This document shows positions 42,592 through 51,581 of a stretch of 54,196 nucleotides of DNA, piece after piece. The stretch covers positions 1 to 54,196 of the forward strand of contig JABIBQ010000054.1 in NCBI GenBank assembly GCA_018652685.1. Direction: 5' to 3'. This DNA comes from Candidatus Bathyarchaeota archaeon (GTDB lineage: Archaea; Thermoproteota; Bathyarchaeia; TCS64). The notes beneath the pieces were generated by a model that saw only the letters and a program-made list of their open reading frames with translations, had not been told where the DNA came from and did no database searches. Within the stretch, counting starts at the first letter, position 1; every line of letters begins with the position of its first letter. Position numbers and translations under genes: made by a program.

Positions 42592-43143
42592 CTACCACCA
42601 GAAAACAGGGTATCTTCTGCCATTCGGGATGTTGTTCACGATGAGGGAGACGACAAGCAGGATTATGGCACCCAGCGCCACGGGGGTGATGACGTACATA
42701 TAGCCGAGCGCATGGATATTATCGCTTCCGATCACTGCTATCAGCGCCGTTGCTCCTCCAGGTGGGTGAAGAGTCTTTGTAAGGTGCATCACCGCGATGG
42801 CCGTGGCGACGGCAAGGGAGGACGCTAGCCAGGGCTGGGAAATAAGTTTGTAGAATGAGACCCCGACTAGGGCCGAGACGATGTGGCCTCCCACGAAGTT
42901 CCTCGGTTGCGCCAATGGGCTCTTGACCGCACCATAGATCAGGACGGCCGATGCGCCGAATGAGCCTATCATCATAACTAGGTCCGTCTTATTCAGGACG
43001 TTGTAGTTGAGATAGGAAACTATGGAGATCCCAAGGAAGGCGCCAATCCAGGATATGGCAACCTCAAACCATCCCACACGTTCAGGGCTCTTGCCAGTGC
43101 CCTTCATCTTCGAGAAATAACCCTCACCTTTGTCTTGGACCAT
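42592..43143 (-). CDS. HPP-family integral membrane protein
   Basis: The 183-residue protein has four or so membrane segments and the signature LTKTLHPPGGATALIAVIG, which defines the HPP family. Some members transport nitrite in cyanobacteria and plastids; in archaea the substrate is unknown. A short charged N-terminus precedes the first helix. It lies 52 bases before the transglutaminase gene and 84 bases after transketolase. Confidence 0.85.
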   Translation of the reverse strand: MVQDKGEGYFSKMKGTGKSPERVGWFEVAISWIGAFLGISIVSYLNYNVLNKTDLVMMIGSFGASAVLIYGAVKSPLAQPRNFVGGHIVSALVGVSFYKLISQPWLASSLAVATAIAVMHLTKTLHPPGGATALIAVIGSDNIHALGYMYVITPVALGAIILLVVSLIVNNIPNGRRYPVFWW

Positions 43144-43227
43144 GAAAATACCTTCTTGAAACAGGTATAGGAAAGGAATTGGGGTATTTATTCCCCGACT
43201 ATAAACAGGCTAGGTTTTAACCTTGAC

Positions 43228-44169
43228 CTATTTGGCCGCGAACTTTGCTTTTTCTATTAACGTTTGTGCGGCTGCCGTTATGTCAGGTGATGTCAATTTG
43301 TGGTGTACCAGCAGCTCGTTGTAAGTCCTCGCGGTCTCGCTGAACGAGTCCTGTACGCCCATCCTATTCATCAAAGTAGGGTAGCTCTCCGAGAGGGTCT
43401 CGGCTACCAAACCGCCAAGTCCTCCTGCTACCTGGTGCTGCTCAACTGTGAGCACCGCACCCGTCTTTTTCGCTGACTTGATTATCGCCGCCTCGTCGAA
43501 TGGCTTGATCGTGTGCACGCTGATGACCTCCGCGTCAACGCCCTGGGAGGCCAGTGCCTCAGCTGCCTGTAATGTGAAATATACCATTGCGCCGGTGGTG
43601 ACCATTGATACGTCTGATCCTTCCCTCATAACCTCGGCCTTTCCCAGCTTGAAATCATAGTTCTTCTCCAGAATGTGCTCATTCTCACGTCTGAGCCTCA
43701 TATAGAAGGGCCCATGTCCCTTCATGATGGCATCCAGCGCGTTCTTTGTCTCCTCTGCGTCACATGGAAGAATTACCTGCATGTTGGGTAGAACCCTCAT
43801 GATGGCCAGCTCCTCCAGTGCCTGATGGCTTGGACCATCCGATGCGCAGCTCAGGCCACCATGGGATGATATCATGGCCACGTTGAGCTTGTCGTGTGCA
43901 AGTAGATTTCTTATCTGGTCCCACGCCCTAGCGGTCTCAAAGTATGAGAAGCTAGACGCGAACACCCTCTTTCCTCCCAGGGACAAGCCCGATGAGAAAG
44001 CTATGAGGTTCTGCTCAGCAGCACCCACGTCGAAGAATCGTCCGGGGTATTTTGCAGCAAATTGATTTGTCTTTGTTGACGCCGATAGGTCCGCGTCCAC
44101 GACAACAATATCCTTGTTTTCGCCGTTCTCGGCGAGCCAATCGCCGTAAGCGTTCCTTGTGGATATCAT
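43228..44169 (-). CDS. transketolase, C-terminal (pyrimidine-binding) half
   Basis: The 313-residue subunit holds the Pyr and C-terminal domains: TRNAYGDWLAENGENKDIVV, FAAKYPGRFFDVGAAEQNLIA, SSHGGLSCASDGPSHQALEE and EQHQVAGGLGGLVAETL. Together with the upstream N-terminal subunit it forms the thiamine-diphosphate transketolase of pentose metabolism. Its ATG overlaps the partner's TGA (ATGA), so the two halves are translated together, as is common for archaeal split transketolases. Confidence 0.93.
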   Translation of the reverse strand: MISTRNAYGDWLAENGENKDIVVVDADLSASTKTNQFAAKYPGRFFDVGAAEQNLIAFSSGLSLGGKRVFASSFSYFETARAWDQIRNLLAHDKLNVAMISSHGGLSCASDGPSHQALEELAIMRVLPNMQVILPCDAEETKNALDAIMKGHGPFYMRLRRENEHILEKNYDFKLGKAEVMREGSDVSMVTTGAMVYFTLQAAEALASQGVDAEVISVHTIKPFDEAAIIKSAKKTGAVLTVEQHQVAGGLGGLVAETLSESYPTLMNRMGVQDSFSETARTYNELLVHHKLTSPDITAAAQTLIEKAKFAAK

Positions 44170-44987
44170 TGAGAGGCCTCCCCGAGCTCGGATAGTGCCT
44201 GATGCAGTTGCTCCGTTGATGGTGCCTTACCGTGGAACCCTGCCACGTTCTCCATAAAGCTGACCCCCTTTCCCTTCACGGTGTTCGCTATGATCATGGT
44301 GGGTATGTCCTCTGACTCATCCGCTTTCTTGAACGCCGCCAGCAGCTCATCATAGCTGTGCCCGTCTACTTCTATCACGTTCCAGTTGAACGCTCTCCAC
44401 TTGTCCGCGAAGGGCTCAAGGCACACTACGTCCTCGGTGCAGCCGTCGATCTGAAGCATGTTCCTGTCAACAATGGCGGTCAGGTTATCCAGCTTGCGAT
44501 GCGGAGCTATCATGGCCGCCTCCCATACAAGTCCCTCGTCGCACTCGCCGTCTCCTAGGAGGCAGTAGACACGGGTCTTCTTGCCATCGATCTTGGCGGC
44601 TGCGGCTAGTCCTGCTGCTACGGATAATCCGTTGCCTAGGCTCCCGCTTGATATCTCTACTCCCTTCGTCTTCATTGCGTCGGGGTGCCCCTGGAGGATC
44701 CCCCCATACTTCCTCAGGTTGTCCGTGGACTGGGGTATGTAGCCTGCCTCCATTAGAACAGAGTATAGTAGGGGTGCAACGTGTCCCTTGCTGAGGATGA
44801 AACGGTCACGCCCTGGGTCTTCAGGGTCTCTGTTCATGATGTTGAAATATAACGATACCATGATCTCGACGCTACTGAGGCTACCACCGGGGTGCCCTGA
44901 TTTTGCGTCGTGGATCAAACGTAGGATGTTGGCCCGAATCTTTGAAGAAAGACCCTTGAGTTCCTGCACTGTGAGCTTTGGCGTCAT
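44166..44987 (-). CDS. transketolase, N-terminal (ThDP pyrophosphate-binding) half
   Basis: The 273-residue subunit has the ThDP motif LGDGECDEGLVWEAAMIAPH and LTAIVDRNMLQIDG. The family's HDAKSGHPGGSLSSVEI and RFILSKGHVAPLLY blocks are also present. It precedes the C-terminal half with a 4-base overlap. A transaldolase or other pentose gene is not seen nearby. Archaeal split transketolases act in ribose and aromatic precursor supply. Confidence 0.93.
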   Translation of the reverse strand: MTPKLTVQELKGLSSKIRANILRLIHDAKSGHPGGSLSSVEIMVSLYFNIMNRDPEDPGRDRFILSKGHVAPLLYSVLMEAGYIPQSTDNLRKYGGILQGHPDAMKTKGVEISSGSLGNGLSVAAGLAAAAKIDGKKTRVYCLLGDGECDEGLVWEAAMIAPHRKLDNLTAIVDRNMLQIDGCTEDVVCLEPFADKWRAFNWNVIEVDGHSYDELLAAFKKADESEDIPTMIIANTVKGKGVSFMENVAGFHGKAPSTEQLHQALSELGEASQ

Positions 44988-45129
44988 TTTTTCACCGGTG
45001 TAGAATGCTATACCAGTTACCGCGTGAGTTTAAACCCTTCTTAATCCATCGATTGAAGTTGAAAATGGTGACCGTGTTTATTGACACGTTTGTTTAAAGT
45101 TTCAGAATCGACGTAACGAGTATTTTGGG

Positions 45130-45555
45130 CTATTTTTCGTAAACTATCTCAACTTGGACAACTGCATCTGAGTTCTTCAAAGCAATAACCACGGCTTCAG
45201 GTATGTCAACGGAGGTCTTGTCCGAGCCAATCATCAATGTCCTGCCGCATGTGAAGCTACTCCTCCTTGCCACCATGTCAATGGGATCCGTGTACCCCAA
45301 ATGAGGATGTCCGTATCCCTGTGCTTCAAAGACTAAGTCATCAACGGTCAGCCTGAATGTGATTCGCGTATCATACTCACGAGCCAGTCTCTTTACCTCG
45401 TCGGGAATGTCCTTGAGCCCCATCCCGGCCCCAACCACGATGATGCAGTCGCCGCGGGTTGACAGCTCATCCTCAGTGGTGGTCATGAACGTAGTTTTGT
45501 GGGTTGACTTTACGTTGGGGTGCCCCCTCGCAGTGAACTTGACAGAGAATGGCAT
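45130..45555 (-). CDS. DUF371-family protein
   Basis: The 141-residue protein begins FSVKFTARGHPNVKSTHKTT, then has ELSTRGDCIIVVGAGMGLKD and ends in GSDKTSVDIPEAVVIALKN. These match the conserved archaeal family DUF371, of unknown function. It lies two bases after the glycosyltransferase gene, suggesting a two-gene operon. Confidence 0.88.
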   Translation of the reverse strand: MPFSVKFTARGHPNVKSTHKTTFMTTTEDELSTRGDCIIVVGAGMGLKDIPDEVKRLAREYDTRITFRLTVDDLVFEAQGYGHPHLGYTDPIDMVARRSSFTCGRTLMIGSDKTSVDIPEAVVIALKNSDAVVQVEIVYEK

Positions 45556-45557
45556 AG

Positions 45558-46517
45558 CTATATTTCCAGGAGCTTTATGATCTGGAGTTTGATCATACCG
45601 GTGATCCCGTGATCCCGGTTCTTTTTGATCTTGTAGAGTTTCAGATCCTCGATGCCCTGCCTGAGGTCATCGTTGATGACGTAAAAGCCGAAGATACCAA
45701 AAAGAAAGCCGACGCTGAGGTTGAAGCTCAGAGCGTCCATGAACCTCTGTGAGGCGTACAGAACGGCAATGGCCATCAGTGCTATGTGACTCCTCCTCAG
45801 GTTTGATTTGTGTCTGTATAGGAAAGTGAACATCTCGCCCCCCACAAAGCCCGCACCTATTCCCATAAGCATGGGTATGTTCAGTATGAAACCAATTATG
45901 GAGAGGACTGAGCTCAGAATTCCACTTGGATACTCCATCTGCCTGTCCAAAGGTATCTCGGTCCGCGTGATGGCCTTCCGCACATACTTGGTCTTGCCCT
46001 GCTTCCTGATATGCCAGGATAGGTTCCAGTCCTCAGCCCGCTTGGCCGATGCGTAACCTGGTGATCTTAGGAATGCGTCCTTCCTGTACGCCATGTTGGC
46101 GCCCTGGAAGAACCCGAACATGCTCTGCATAATGCTTGAGAGCAGGCAGTAAAAACTGCTGAAATGGTTCACGTTTAGCGGCCTGATGACGCCTCCAACG
46201 GCCACGATTTTTGGGTCATCGAATGGCTTGATGAGGCTTGATAGCCAGTTAGATGGAGCTATACAGTCGGCGTCAGTGGTCGCGATGATATCGCCCATCG
46301 CCACTCGTGCGCCAAAGTCCCTCATCTCTGCGAGAGTTAGACCTGGTTTGATGTGGACATGGTCAGCTATCCTCTCGGCTATCTCCGGGGTCTTGTCTAT
46401 GCTACCGTTGTCGATTAGAATAAGCTCGACTGGCACGTCTTGCTGTCGTATCGAGTTTAGGCACTCCTCGATCATTCCCTCTTCGTTCAGTGCAGGAATC
46501 ACGACGCTAACTTTCAT
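45558..46517 (-). CDS. glycosyltransferase family 2, membrane-anchored
   Basis: The 319-residue protein has an N-terminal GT-A domain: VSVVIPALNEEGMIEECLNS, LILIDNGSID, and the DxD-type TTDADC near 95. The acceptor part has GFFQGANMAYRKDAFL and AEDWNLSWHIRKQGK. The last 130 residues hold two or three hydrophobic helices (SVLSIIGFILNIPMLMGIGA). It probably transfers sugars to lipid or protein at the membrane. It precedes DUF371 by two bases. Confidence 0.9.
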   Translation of the reverse strand: MKVSVVIPALNEEGMIEECLNSIRQQDVPVELILIDNGSIDKTPEIAERIADHVHIKPGLTLAEMRDFGARVAMGDIIATTDADCIAPSNWLSSLIKPFDDPKIVAVGGVIRPLNVNHFSSFYCLLSSIMQSMFGFFQGANMAYRKDAFLRSPGYASAKRAEDWNLSWHIRKQGKTKYVRKAITRTEIPLDRQMEYPSGILSSVLSIIGFILNIPMLMGIGAGFVGGEMFTFLYRHKSNLRRSHIALMAIAVLYASQRFMDALSFNLSVGFLFGIFGFYVINDDLRQGIEDLKLYKIKKNRDHGITGMIKLQIIKLLEI

Positions 46518-46706
46518 ACCACGCCAAGAATTGATTTGCTCATTATATAGTTTTCCAAAAAAACAAAATAATTAAAGAACATTCAATGAGTTATCCGTCA
46601 TGTCGCATACACCATGGCTTTGTCTCGACGCGGGGGATCATTCTAGGAGTAGTGTAAAACTTTATCTCGGCTCAGTACCGAGGGGTTACCTGTATAGGTG
46701 AATGAG

Positions 46707-47147
46707 ATGAAGGCACTGATTATCTACCACTCGCAGCAACATGGGAATACGGGAATGATGGCGGAAGCCGTCGCTGAGGGTTTCGGGAATGGGGCGACAA
46801 TCTGGAACACAAACGAAAAACGGTTTGACGTAACAAAGGTCCCGGATTACGACTGCATCGCCGTGGGGACACCCGACTATTTCAGCTATATGGCTGGGAC
46901 CCTGAAAACTTTCATGGATGACATCTACATCGCCGAGAGGAACGGCGTAGAGGGCATATCCGGGAAGCCCGTAGGGCTCTTCCTGAGCCACGGAGGTGGG
47001 GGAAAGGCGAAGGAGCCCTTCGAGAAACTGTTCAGTAGGCTAGGCGATGTGGTAGGCGAGACCGTGGAGTCAAGCGGGGCACCCGGGCATAAGACACTTG
47101 ACGCCTGTAAGGCGCTGGGTAGAACCTTAGCAGCCAGGGTCAAGTAG
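46707..47147 (+). CDS. flavodoxin-like protein
   Basis: A 146-residue flavodoxin. The phosphate-binding loop is KALIIYHSQQHGNTGMMAEA, followed by YDCIAVGTPDYFSYMAGTLK and FLSHGGGGKAKEPFEKLFSR. Electron-transfer role with unknown partner. The ATG at 46707 has a GGTGA ribosome-binding site; the ORF can also be opened from GTG 46698. Confidence 0.87.
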   Translation: MKALIIYHSQQHGNTGMMAEAVAEGFGNGATIWNTNEKRFDVTKVPDYDCIAVGTPDYFSYMAGTLKTFMDDIYIAERNGVEGISGKPVGLFLSHGGGGKAKEPFEKLFSRLGDVVGETVESSGAPGHKTLDACKALGRTLAARVK

Positions 47148-47205
47148 CACTAGTACCCGACTAGGAAAGGTTTAAGAAATAGATAGACGCATCAAAGGTT
47201 TGCCC

Positions 47206-47280
47206 GGGCTGGTGGTTCAGTGGTAGAATGCTTGGTTGGCAATCAAGAGGTCGGGGGTTCAATTCCCCCCCAGTCCACCA
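47206..47280 (+). tRNA. tRNA-Ala (GGC)
   Basis: The 75-base gene includes encoded CCA. The acceptor stem GGGCTGG pairs with CCAGTCC, giving the G3-U70 wobble that identifies tRNA-Ala. The anticodon stem CTTGG/TCAAG surrounds TTGGCAA, anticodon GGC. The T arm is GGGGG-TTCAATT-CCCCC. No intron. A TATA-like GTTTAAGAAAT lies about 30 bases upstream. Confidence 0.95.
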
Positions 47281-47441
47281 CAAACTAATTTTTAAATCAT
47301 ATTTAGCCATGCATTGTCAATTCGTTTCAAAACTAAATTCAAATAGAGTCAAAATCTTTGTTCCAACTTCAATATGAAAATGGAGGAATAATATTTTATA
47401 TACTGATAATATAGGCTAAATCGTTTAGGAGAATTGACCTA

Positions 47442-47819
47442 ATGGTATATTGTGCAAAATGTGGAACTCAAAATGATGATGACGCGGCTCACTGCACTAA
47501 ATGTGGAGAACCTCTGAAAACAACTCAACGACATAGTAGAAACTGGGAAGAGGAAATCGAGGTTCGGGCCGAGGAGTTCGGGGAGAAGGCTGAAAGGTTT
47601 GGCCGAAGAATGGAGGGACGACACATGGATGATGAGTGCTTTGGGAGCCGCGACAGGTCAACAGGACCCCTTGTGTTTGGAGTTATCATTATTTTGGTTG
47701 GCCTGAGTTCTCTTCTCGAGAAAACGTATTCATGGGCCAGGTTTGACAACCTGTGGCCTGTAATCATTATCGGGATAGGGTTACTGACGGTTTATAATGC
47801 CACACAGAGACGGAGATAG
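47442..47819 (+). CDS. zinc-ribbon membrane protein
   Basis: The 125-residue protein has an N-terminal zinc ribbon (Cys 4, 7, 18 and 21; YCAKCGTQN and HCTKCGEP). A charged linker of about 45 residues follows, then two transmembrane helices (GPLVFGVIIILVGLSSLLEK and NLWPVIIIGIGLLTVY). Zinc-ribbon plus short hydrophobic hairpin proteins are common in archaea; the role is unknown. It is followed by the glutaredoxin-like gene after 17 bases. Confidence 0.82.
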   Translation: MVYCAKCGTQNDDDAAHCTKCGEPLKTTQRHSRNWEEEIEVRAEEFGEKAERFGRRMEGRHMDDECFGSRDRSTGPLVFGVIIILVGLSSLLEKTYSWARFDNLWPVIIIGIGLLTVYNATQRRR

Positions 47820-47836
47820 CATATGCATGCACGACA

Positions 47837-48130
47837 ATGAATACTATCAAAGTTGAGGGAAAAAACAGGAATAACCACGTTCTCCTCTTTACACTGACCT
47901 TATGGAAGAGGTGTAAAATGACGAAGGAGTACCTAATTGAACACGACATCGCTTTCGAGTATGTTGACGTAGTTACGGTTTCAGAGGAAGATAGAAGAGA
48001 AATCTTTGATACCCTAGTCAGCATGACTATTCCAGTCGGATTCCCAGTTTCAATTATTGATGATACAGTGGTGATCTCAGGTTATCACCCTGATGAACTC
48101 AATGACGCTTTAAAAATAGCAAATGTGTAA
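47837..48130 (+). CDS. glutaredoxin/thioredoxin-fold protein lacking the N-terminal active-site cysteine
   Basis: A 97-residue thioredoxin-fold protein: HVLLFTLTLWKRCKMTKEYL, EYVDVVTVSEEDRREIFDTL, FPVSIIDDTVVISGYHPDEL. The usual CxxC in a glutaredoxin-like archaeal redoxin is WKRC here (Trp23, Cys26), leaving only the second cysteine. It may be a non-redox or monothiol variant, or partner-dependent. It appears co-transcribed with the zinc-ribbon membrane protein. Confidence 0.65.
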   Translation: MNTIKVEGKNRNNHVLLFTLTLWKRCKMTKEYLIEHDIAFEYVDVVTVSEEDRREIFDTLVSMTIPVGFPVSIIDDTVVISGYHPDELNDALKIANV

Positions 48131-48191
48131 CTCACGCACATTTTTGTCGAATATGTCCAAAACGAGGACGTGAAACTATACCAATCAAACA

Positions 48192-49397
48192 CTAGTCTAC
48201 TATCCGGACTCCGAATTGGAAGATGGCGAAACCAATGAAGTATATTACCGTGGTTGTCAAGAATATATAGTAGAGACCAAAAGTGTCCGCGATATAGGCG
48301 GCTACTAAAGCAGCGATGGGCATCACCACGTTCATGGGGATAGAAGAAAGGGCGAACCCGACGCCCCTCTGCTTTTGTGGTGAGAAACGGGCTGTGAGCG
48401 TCATGCCGGCGGGCATACCCAGGATACCGAAGAACCTGTGAGTGACAAAGAGGATAAAGAAGGGCCAGAACCCCTTGACGAAGAAAGCAAGGGCGAAGAA
48501 GAGGTAGGACCCTAGTAGTGTGCCAGAAAACCATCTCTTCTCCCCGTACCTGGATGCAAGCTCCCCTCCGAGGGGGCTTGCGATGATACCTATGAGGGAA
48601 CTGATCCCCAGCATTATCCCGATTTGGCCGATGTTCCATCCCTGTGCCTCGGCAAGCCAGATGCTCAGGAAACCCGTGGTAAGACCTCCGCCGAAACGCC
48701 TCACCGTACCGGATAGGAGGAGGAATATCATGTTTGAGTTGAATAGGGTGTCCACTATCTCAGTCTCTTCCCATTTCTCCCTCTCTTCCTTCTCAACAAT
48801 CTCTGAGGTGGGCTTTACGAAGTAGAGAGCTACAAGGCCCAACAGGATGGGGATTACCCAGAAGCCGTATATCTGCCTCCAGTTGAAGGCGAAGATCCCC
48901 ATTAGGATTGAAATGCTAAGGGGCCCAAGGCTAACCCCAGTTGTACCTCCGCTGTGCCAAATACCGAGGGCCCTGGATCGGTCCCGTGGACTTGTGATGT
49001 CTGAGACGTAACTCTGTGCGGGGGGATGGTAGAGGGTAGAGTTGAATGTGAGGAGTGTGGAAGCGACGATGAACATCCAGGGGGTAGAGGAAACGCTCCC
49101 CAGCAGGGCACCAACTGCGGCTATCAGTATGCTTGCGGCGATCAGCTTCTTGGGGCCAAACCTGTCAGAGACCATCCCGCTGGGAACACTGAGGAGGAGT
49201 TGACAGAGGCTGGGGATGGCCACTATGAGGCCGATCTGAGGGTTTGTGAGGGCAAACTCTTCCTTGAGGACGGGGAAGAGGGTTGTGCGCATGTTTCCTG
49301 CGGCGTGTACCAGCATGTGGGTTAGTACCATTAGGAGAAGACTGCCGCTCATGAGCTTGCCCCAGGTTGACTTTTCGTTATCTACCATGTTAATCAT
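48192..49397 (-). CDS. MFS transporter
   Basis: About 401 residues with roughly 12 hydrophobic segments. The loop 2-3 MFS motif is seen as GMVSDRFGPKKLI, and the second copy is GGELASRYGEKRW between helices 8 and 9. It is longest from a TTG, with ATG at 49397. A central charged loop (EIVEKEEREKWEETEIVD) separates the halves. Substrate unknown. It is divergent from the M20 hydrolase gene across about 200 bases, and may import a substrate for it. Confidence 0.9.
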   Translation of the reverse strand: MINMVDNEKSTWGKLMSGSLLLMVLTHMLVHAAGNMRTTLFPVLKEEFALTNPQIGLIVAIPSLCQLLLSVPSGMVSDRFGPKKLIAASILIAAVGALLGSVSSTPWMFIVASTLLTFNSTLYHPPAQSYVSDITSPRDRSRALGIWHSGGTTGVSLGPLSISILMGIFAFNWRQIYGFWVIPILLGLVALYFVKPTSEIVEKEEREKWEETEIVDTLFNSNMIFLLLSGTVRRFGGGLTTGFLSIWLAEAQGWNIGQIGIMLGISSLIGIIASPLGGELASRYGEKRWFSGTLLGSYLFFALAFFVKGFWPFFILFVTHRFFGILGMPAGMTLTARFSPQKQRGVGFALSSIPMNVVMPIAALVAAYIADTFGLYYIFLTTTVIYFIGFAIFQFGVRIVD

Positions 49398-49612
49398 CGA
49401 CGTTACCAAATTTAGGAACTAACATTAATTTTACGTTTATTGTTGGAACAAGTTGGGAGAGGGTTTCGAGCGTAAAACGATGGCGTAGTTATGCCCCAGT
49501 TCACAATCTCAATTTAAGAAATGGTCCAATCTCCATATTTTAATTTGATATTTAATTGTTAGATTGGCGATAGTGTTAACATTACACAAGTCAGACTACT
49601 ATCGTGGTTTAA

Positions 49613-51043
49613 TTGTCAGACGCAAAAAAGGTCGCACTTGATTGGGTGAAAGAGAACGAGAAAAATCTGGTTGATATCCATCAGGAGATATGGGAGCTGG
49701 CCGAGGTTGGGCTTCAGGAGATCAAAACGGCAAAGATACTTACAGACATCCTTGAGAAGAGGGGGTTCAAGGTCGAGAAGGGAGTCGCAGGGATGCCCAG
49801 CGCGTTCGTTGCTACATATGGCGAGGGAAAGCCGATAATCGGGATTATGGGAGAACTTGACGCGTTACCAGGAATCAGCAACAAGCCAGTCCCAACAGAG
49901 GACCCGCTTGTTGAAGGAGGAGCGGGACACGGTTGTGGCCACAACGGGTACGCAACCACGGCCTTGGGAGGGGCATTAGCTGTCAAAACTGCAATGGACC
50001 AGGGACTGGTCAAGGGAACCATCAAGGTATTCGGCTGCCCTGCCGAGGAGACACTGGTGGGCAAAGTGTACATGGTCCGTGACGGAGTATTCGACGGCCT
50101 TGACGCCTGTATCGGACACCACCCTAGCACATTCAACGGCGCGACACTCAGGAGCGGCAACGCCATGAACAGTGTCAAATTCGAGTTTTTCGGTGCCGCC
50201 AGCCATGCGGCGGGGAGCCCGGAGATGGGTGTAAGCGCCATGGACGCGGTTGAGCTCATGAACATCGGCGTCAACTACATGAGGGAGCACGTTGTGCAGG
50301 AGACCCGCATACATTACGTGGTGGAAGATGGTGGTCATGAACCAAATGTCGTCCCACCCTACGCCAGGAGCTGGTACTATGTCAGGGCACCCGAGAGGGA
50401 GCTGGTTGACATGTACTACCAGAGGCTCCTTGACATGGCAGACGGTGCCGACAAGATGGTGGGCACGACCCACAAAGTCACATTCCTCAGCGGAGCCCAT
50501 AACGGGATGGAGAACCGTGTACTTGCCGAGACTGCCATCGCCAACATGAGGGCGATAGGCGCACCCACGTACACGGAGGAAGAGGAGACATTCGCGGCTG
50601 AGCTGGCCAAGAGCATCCCAGAGGAGAAGAAGAGGATCGGGCGAATGAAGAGCCCATTGCCCGATGCCAATGAGCTTGCAGGGGTGAACCTGAACACGAC
50701 GATATACGACCCCGTTGGAGCAGGTACAAAAGGCGGAGGTAGCAGTGACGTTGCAGAGGTGGCATGGAACCTCCCCACGGTCCAGTTCAGGACGGTCTAC
50801 ACAATTGTCAGCGCAGCAGGGCACAGCTGGCAGAATACGGCCTCAAACGGGACCAGCATCGGCCACAAGTCCACTGTCTTCGCCACAAAGGTGATGGCGA
50901 GTACTGTCATTGACCTGCTCAGCAATCCAGAGCTAGTCAAGGAAGCGAAAGCAGAGTGGGAACGGCAGATGGACGGGAGGTTGTACAAGTCCCCGATACC
51001 TACTGGCGTGAAGCCGCCGCTGGATCAGTTGAAAAAACACTGA
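49613..51043 (+). CDS. M20-family amidohydrolase, AbgB-like
   Basis: A 476-residue metalloenzyme of the aminobenzoyl-glutamate utilisation (AbgB) group: GIMGELDALPGI, GAGHGCGHNGYATTALGGAL, FGCPAEETLVGKVYMVRDGV, and GASSHAAGSPEMG-type binding seen as FFGAASHAAGSPEMGVSAMD. Metal ligands His and Glu are present. It probably cleaves an amide or N-acyl amino acid. The start is a TTG (49613) preceded by AT-rich sequence; the next in-frame Met is far downstream. MFS gene divergent upstream. Confidence 0.87.
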   Translation: MSDAKKVALDWVKENEKNLVDIHQEIWELAEVGLQEIKTAKILTDILEKRGFKVEKGVAGMPSAFVATYGEGKPIIGIMGELDALPGISNKPVPTEDPLVEGGAGHGCGHNGYATTALGGALAVKTAMDQGLVKGTIKVFGCPAEETLVGKVYMVRDGVFDGLDACIGHHPSTFNGATLRSGNAMNSVKFEFFGAASHAAGSPEMGVSAMDAVELMNIGVNYMREHVVQETRIHYVVEDGGHEPNVVPPYARSWYYVRAPERELVDMYYQRLLDMADGADKMVGTTHKVTFLSGAHNGMENRVLAETAIANMRAIGAPTYTEEEETFAAELAKSIPEEKKRIGRMKSPLPDANELAGVNLNTTIYDPVGAGTKGGGSSDVAEVAWNLPTVQFRTVYTIVSAAGHSWQNTASNGTSIGHKSTVFATKVMASTVIDLLSNPELVKEAKAEWERQMDGRLYKSPIPTGVKPPLDQLKKH

Positions 51044-51054
51044 TTCAGCCTATT

Positions 51055-51486
51055 TTATTCATGGTAGCACTTTGACGCGATCTTGGTGATCCGTATCAGC
51101 GGGTTGTCGTGTATGTGCCTGATCTTGTTCACGGTCTCCCTGACCTCGGGGTCAGCGATTGACTGGATATCCTCTTCAGATATCTCCCTGCACGCGGCCT
51201 CAATGCTATGATACCTCTTAACCCTGTCACCGCCACCCACCTTCTTCCATAGTTCCTCAGTGAGCTCGACAATGTTCCTCCACCTCTTGTTGTTGGGCTT
51301 GATGTGCTGTGCCTGGAGCCAGAGCACATCCTCCCTCATCTCCGGGCTATCCATCATCTCCAGTACCTTACCGATTACTAGGTTCGTCACCATCTCGCAG
51401 TCCTCCAGCAACTCGACCTCGGATGGCTTCAGGCCCATCTCATCTATTACCCTGAGAATCCGGTCTTTTTGTGATTCCTCGCTCAA
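51055..51486 (-). CDS. hypothetical helical protein
   Basis: The 143-residue protein is predicted to be almost all helical and soluble, with charged residues throughout. Segments: DRILRVIDEMGLKPSEVELL, NLVIGKVLEMMDSPEMREDV, RWRNIVELTEELWKKVGG. I do not recognise a family. It is 95 bases from the GH116 stop and convergent with the M20 gene. Nothing indicates function. Confidence 0.55.
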   Translation of the reverse strand: MSEESQKDRILRVIDEMGLKPSEVELLEDCEMVTNLVIGKVLEMMDSPEMREDVLWLQAQHIKPNNKRWRNIVELTEELWKKVGGGDRVKRYHSIEAACREISEEDIQSIADPEVRETVNKIRHIHDNPLIRITKIASKCYHE

Positions 51487-51581
51487 TCTAATGCACGGGA
51501 AGAAGTACTCAAGTGACGATATAAGATCAATTCTCCGTATTAGATTAAATGGAAAAGAAAAACTACGATTAAATAGGGGGA

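Noticed and set aside
43228-44987. Two transketolase pieces as a frameshifted single gene
   Set aside because: The halves overlap as ATGA with complete domains; split transketolases are normal in archaea.
47281-47441. Possible integration site after tRNA-Ala
   Set aside because: No repeat of the tRNA 3' end and no integrase or mobile genes occur downstream.
49976-50824. 282-codon minus-strand frame inside the M20 hydrolase
   Set aside because: Shadow frame of a strongly conserved metalloenzyme; His/Cys-rich composition is an artefact of the opposite strand.
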